A stretch of 64,000 nucleotides of DNA from Paenibacillus whitsoniae (GTDB lineage Bacteria > Bacillota > Bacilli > Paenibacillales > NBRC-103111). The notes under the pieces are model-generated. The model worked only from the letters and a program-made list of their open reading frames with translations, did not search any database and had not been told where the DNA came from. The stretch lies in contig NZ_RXHU01000002.1 of assembly GCF_003955665.1 (NCBI RefSeq), positions 18,892 to 82,891 on the forward strand, written 5' to 3'. A program made the translations under genes and the position numbers. Position 1 is the stretch's first letter. Each line of letters opens with the position of its first letter. Below are positions 62,786 to 64,000 of the stretch, piece by piece.

Positions 62786-62845
62786 TTTAGTTCATATGAA
62801 ATTACGCTAATCTTAGCTTCTTAAGAGGCATTTGTCTACCGCCAT

Positions 62846-63187
62846 TTATAGGCTGCTCGACGCTTGTGCAACCCACGCGGAAAGCTGTCCACGGTCTACC
62901 GTATCCCCTTTGCGCAGCTTCAACGTCTTGCGTTCCACGGGCCCCTCGAACATCCCGTCCGGCAATTCCAACCCCGCAGCGTTAAAAATCGTAAAGCTCA
63001 CCGCATCCTTCGAGGTCGAGATGACCGCGGCGTATTTGCCGCCTTTCAAATAATGCGGCTTCTTATATTGCATGCGCTCCTGCACATCCGGGATCGCGCC
63101 GTAGACCATCTCCCGCAGCTCCTTGGACAGCTCCACCTGCCATGCTTCTTTTAAACCCTCTATAAATTCCGTTACTTCTGGATTCAT
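62846..63187 (-). CDS. DUF1801 family protein
   Basis: A 113-residue YdhG/DUF1801-like protein with the characteristic segment IPDVQERMQYKKPHYLKGGKYAAVI and the start PEVTEFIEGLKEAWQVEL. The fold is known but the function is not. It overlaps the YCII-family gene by 4 bases (ATGA), so it is the third gene of the sigma factor operon. The end lies just before the second riboswitch region. Confidence 0.82.
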   Translation of the reverse strand: MNPEVTEFIEGLKEAWQVELSKELREMVYGAIPDVQERMQYKKPHYLKGGKYAAVISTSKDAVSFTIFNAAGLELPDGMFEGPVERKTLKLRKGDTVDRGQLSAWVAQASSSL

Positions 63188-63627
63188 CTCTCTTCTCTCC
63201 TTTGCAGCATAAATTGTTGTTGGGCTAACTCATACTCTAGCACCCGTACACTCGGATGCATCGCTTTGCCACCGTCGTCTTCCAGTCGGCGCACTTCCAG
63301 CTCAAACGCCCCGCGATCCTCGGGCACCGGCATGTGCAGCGCGTAGCGCAAAGCCTCCTGCTCCGATTCCGCCTCGATGCGCGCATACGCAGCCAAAAGC
63401 CGATGATCCGCCTCAAAAGGCCCCGCCTCCAGCGCCGGTTCTCCCCCGCCCGCCGGGTACACGATGCGCACACCCGCTGAGCTCGGCCGCAGCGCTTCCC
63501 TCTCCAAAAGCACACCGGCTTCGGCCAGCTCGCGCCAATACCGGTCAATCGCCGTCTGATAGGCGTCGCCGGGACGTACCCCGGCCTCCGAGTAGCGGGT
63601 CGCCTTCACCATAATCATGTATCGCAT
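63184..63627 (-). CDS. YCII/DGPF-family protein, partner of an ECF42-like sigma factor
   Basis: A 147-residue YCII-related protein. It begins MRYMIMVKATRYSEAGVRP and has the DGPF-type motif in the variant form EAGPFEADHRLLAAYARIE. Genes of this kind accompany ECF42 sigma factors in many bacteria; the exact role is unknown. ATG 63627 is preferred with GGGAGGTAAT upstream. It follows the sigma factor gene by 5 bp. Confidence 0.85.
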   Translation of the reverse strand: MRYMIMVKATRYSEAGVRPGDAYQTAIDRYWRELAEAGVLLEREALRPSSAGVRIVYPAGGGEPALEAGPFEADHRLLAAYARIEAESEQEALRYALHMPVPEDRGAFELEVRRLEDDGGKAMHPSVRVLEYELAQQQFMLQRREER

Positions 63628-63632
63628 GTTGA

Positions 63633-64000
63633 TTACCTCCCGTCCTGCTCGCAAGCCGCAGCCCGCTTCAGCAAAAGCGCCCGCTCACTCGCATTCTTCG
63701 TCATCACAGCGGCCCGCTCAAACTCCCCGCCCGCCTCAGCCAAGCGGTCCAGCTTCACTAATAGATCTCCCCGCACGCTCGGCAGCAGGTAATAGTCCTT
63801 CAAGGCGGGCTCGTCCCGCAGCGCATAGGGGCCGAGCGACCGGCCCAGCTTGCGGGCCCGCTCGAGCGCGGCGAGGCCGCGGCCGATGAGCAGCCGGTCC
63901 CAGGCGGCGCGGTTTTGATCCATCAGCAGCACAGGCTCGCCGCTTGCGTTCACACGGGTTCTGAACCGGGACGATTGCAGCTCCATCAAGGCAACCAGCC
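63633..64000 (-). CDS. C-terminal part of an ECF42-like RNA polymerase sigma factor (cut by window edge, internally shortened)
   Basis: The frame is open to the window end and reads LVALMELQSSRFRTRV, VLLMDQNRAAWDRLLIGRGLA, ERARKLGRSLGPYAL, then DEPALKDYYLLPSVRGDLL and FERAAVMTKNASERALLLKRA. This is the C-terminal DUF6596 extension of ECF42 sigma factors. Between GPYAL and DEPAL some 55-60 residues normally present (QAAIAACHA to ELNRAVAVA region) are missing in frame, so this copy is either a shortened variant or a gene starting to decay. The sigma2 and sigma4 regions lie outside the window. Confidence 0.8.
   Translation of the reverse strand, partial: LVALMELQSSRFRTRVNASGEPVLLMDQNRAAWDRLLIGRGLAALERARKLGRSLGPYALRDEPALKDYYLLPSVRGDLLVKLDRLAEAGGEFERAAVMTKNASERALLLKRAAACEQDGR

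Overview
The window looks like a chromosomal segment of a Gram-positive Paenibacillaceae-type bacterium (Paenibacillus or a near relative). The reasons are strong GGAGG-type ribosome binding sites, an argS T-box leader, YesM/YesN two-component pairs next to Lpl-type sugar ABC transporters, S-layer-homology (SLH) surface proteins, an HtrA-type protease and B12 riboswitches. No rRNA, tRNA, prophage or CRISPR array was seen. Most genes are on the minus strand.

Layout. 0-11.4 kb: aldo/keto reductase, then a minus-strand catabolic cluster (Rieske oxygenase, gamma-glutamyltransferase-like enzyme, CocE/NonD hydrolase, RutB-like isochorismatase, cupin, amidase, creatininase-like and FAH-family enzymes). 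11.5-14.7 kb: GNAT and SRPBCC genes divergent from a TetX-like flavin monooxygenase and a TetR regulator around a 15-bp inverted-repeat operator. 15-19.7 kb: htrA with a phased four-repeat regulatory site, and argS behind a T-box. 19.8-21.0 kb: an AT-rich PIN/HTH pair resembling a toxin-antitoxin. 21.7-43.0 kb: two tandem paralogous polysaccharide-uptake modules, each ordered response regulator, histidine kinase, two permeases, binding protein, then enzymes (PL8 lyase and FAD oxidoreductase in one; PhyH dioxygenase and SDR in the other), with a sugar isomerase between them. 43-46 kb: small genes and gene remnants. 46-57.5 kb: a surface and membrane locus consisting of a B12 riboswitch, a 1606-residue SLH protein with three transcobalamin-like DUF4430 domains and a terpenoid-cyclase-like alpha/alpha barrel, a membrane-anchored DUF4430 protein, a complete ECF transporter and a further SLH protein. 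57.5-62.8 kb: NUDIX gene, a decayed glyA remnant, metE, a LysR regulator and a second, nearly identical B12 riboswitch. 62.8-64 kb: an ECF42-like sigma factor (cut by the window edge), its YCII/DGPF partner and a DUF1801 gene.

Two things stand out. First, the 46-57.5 kb locus reads as a Gram-positive, cell-wall-anchored cobalamin capture and import system built from the same two domain types as animal intrinsic factor and transcobalamin. The riboswitch supports the B12 link; binding itself is inference. Second, the intergenic spaces carry an unrecognised class of repeats, here called quartets: four short motifs in a mirrored 2+2 arrangement, about 190 bp long, with nearly invariant spacing (about 50/61/50 or 50/74/50 bp). 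Four unrelated sequence families share this geometry at nine intact or interrupted places plus one cut by the window edge. One quartet is carried by a 405-bp MITE that has inserted into another quartet.

All product names are from motif recognition by eye; no database search was run.
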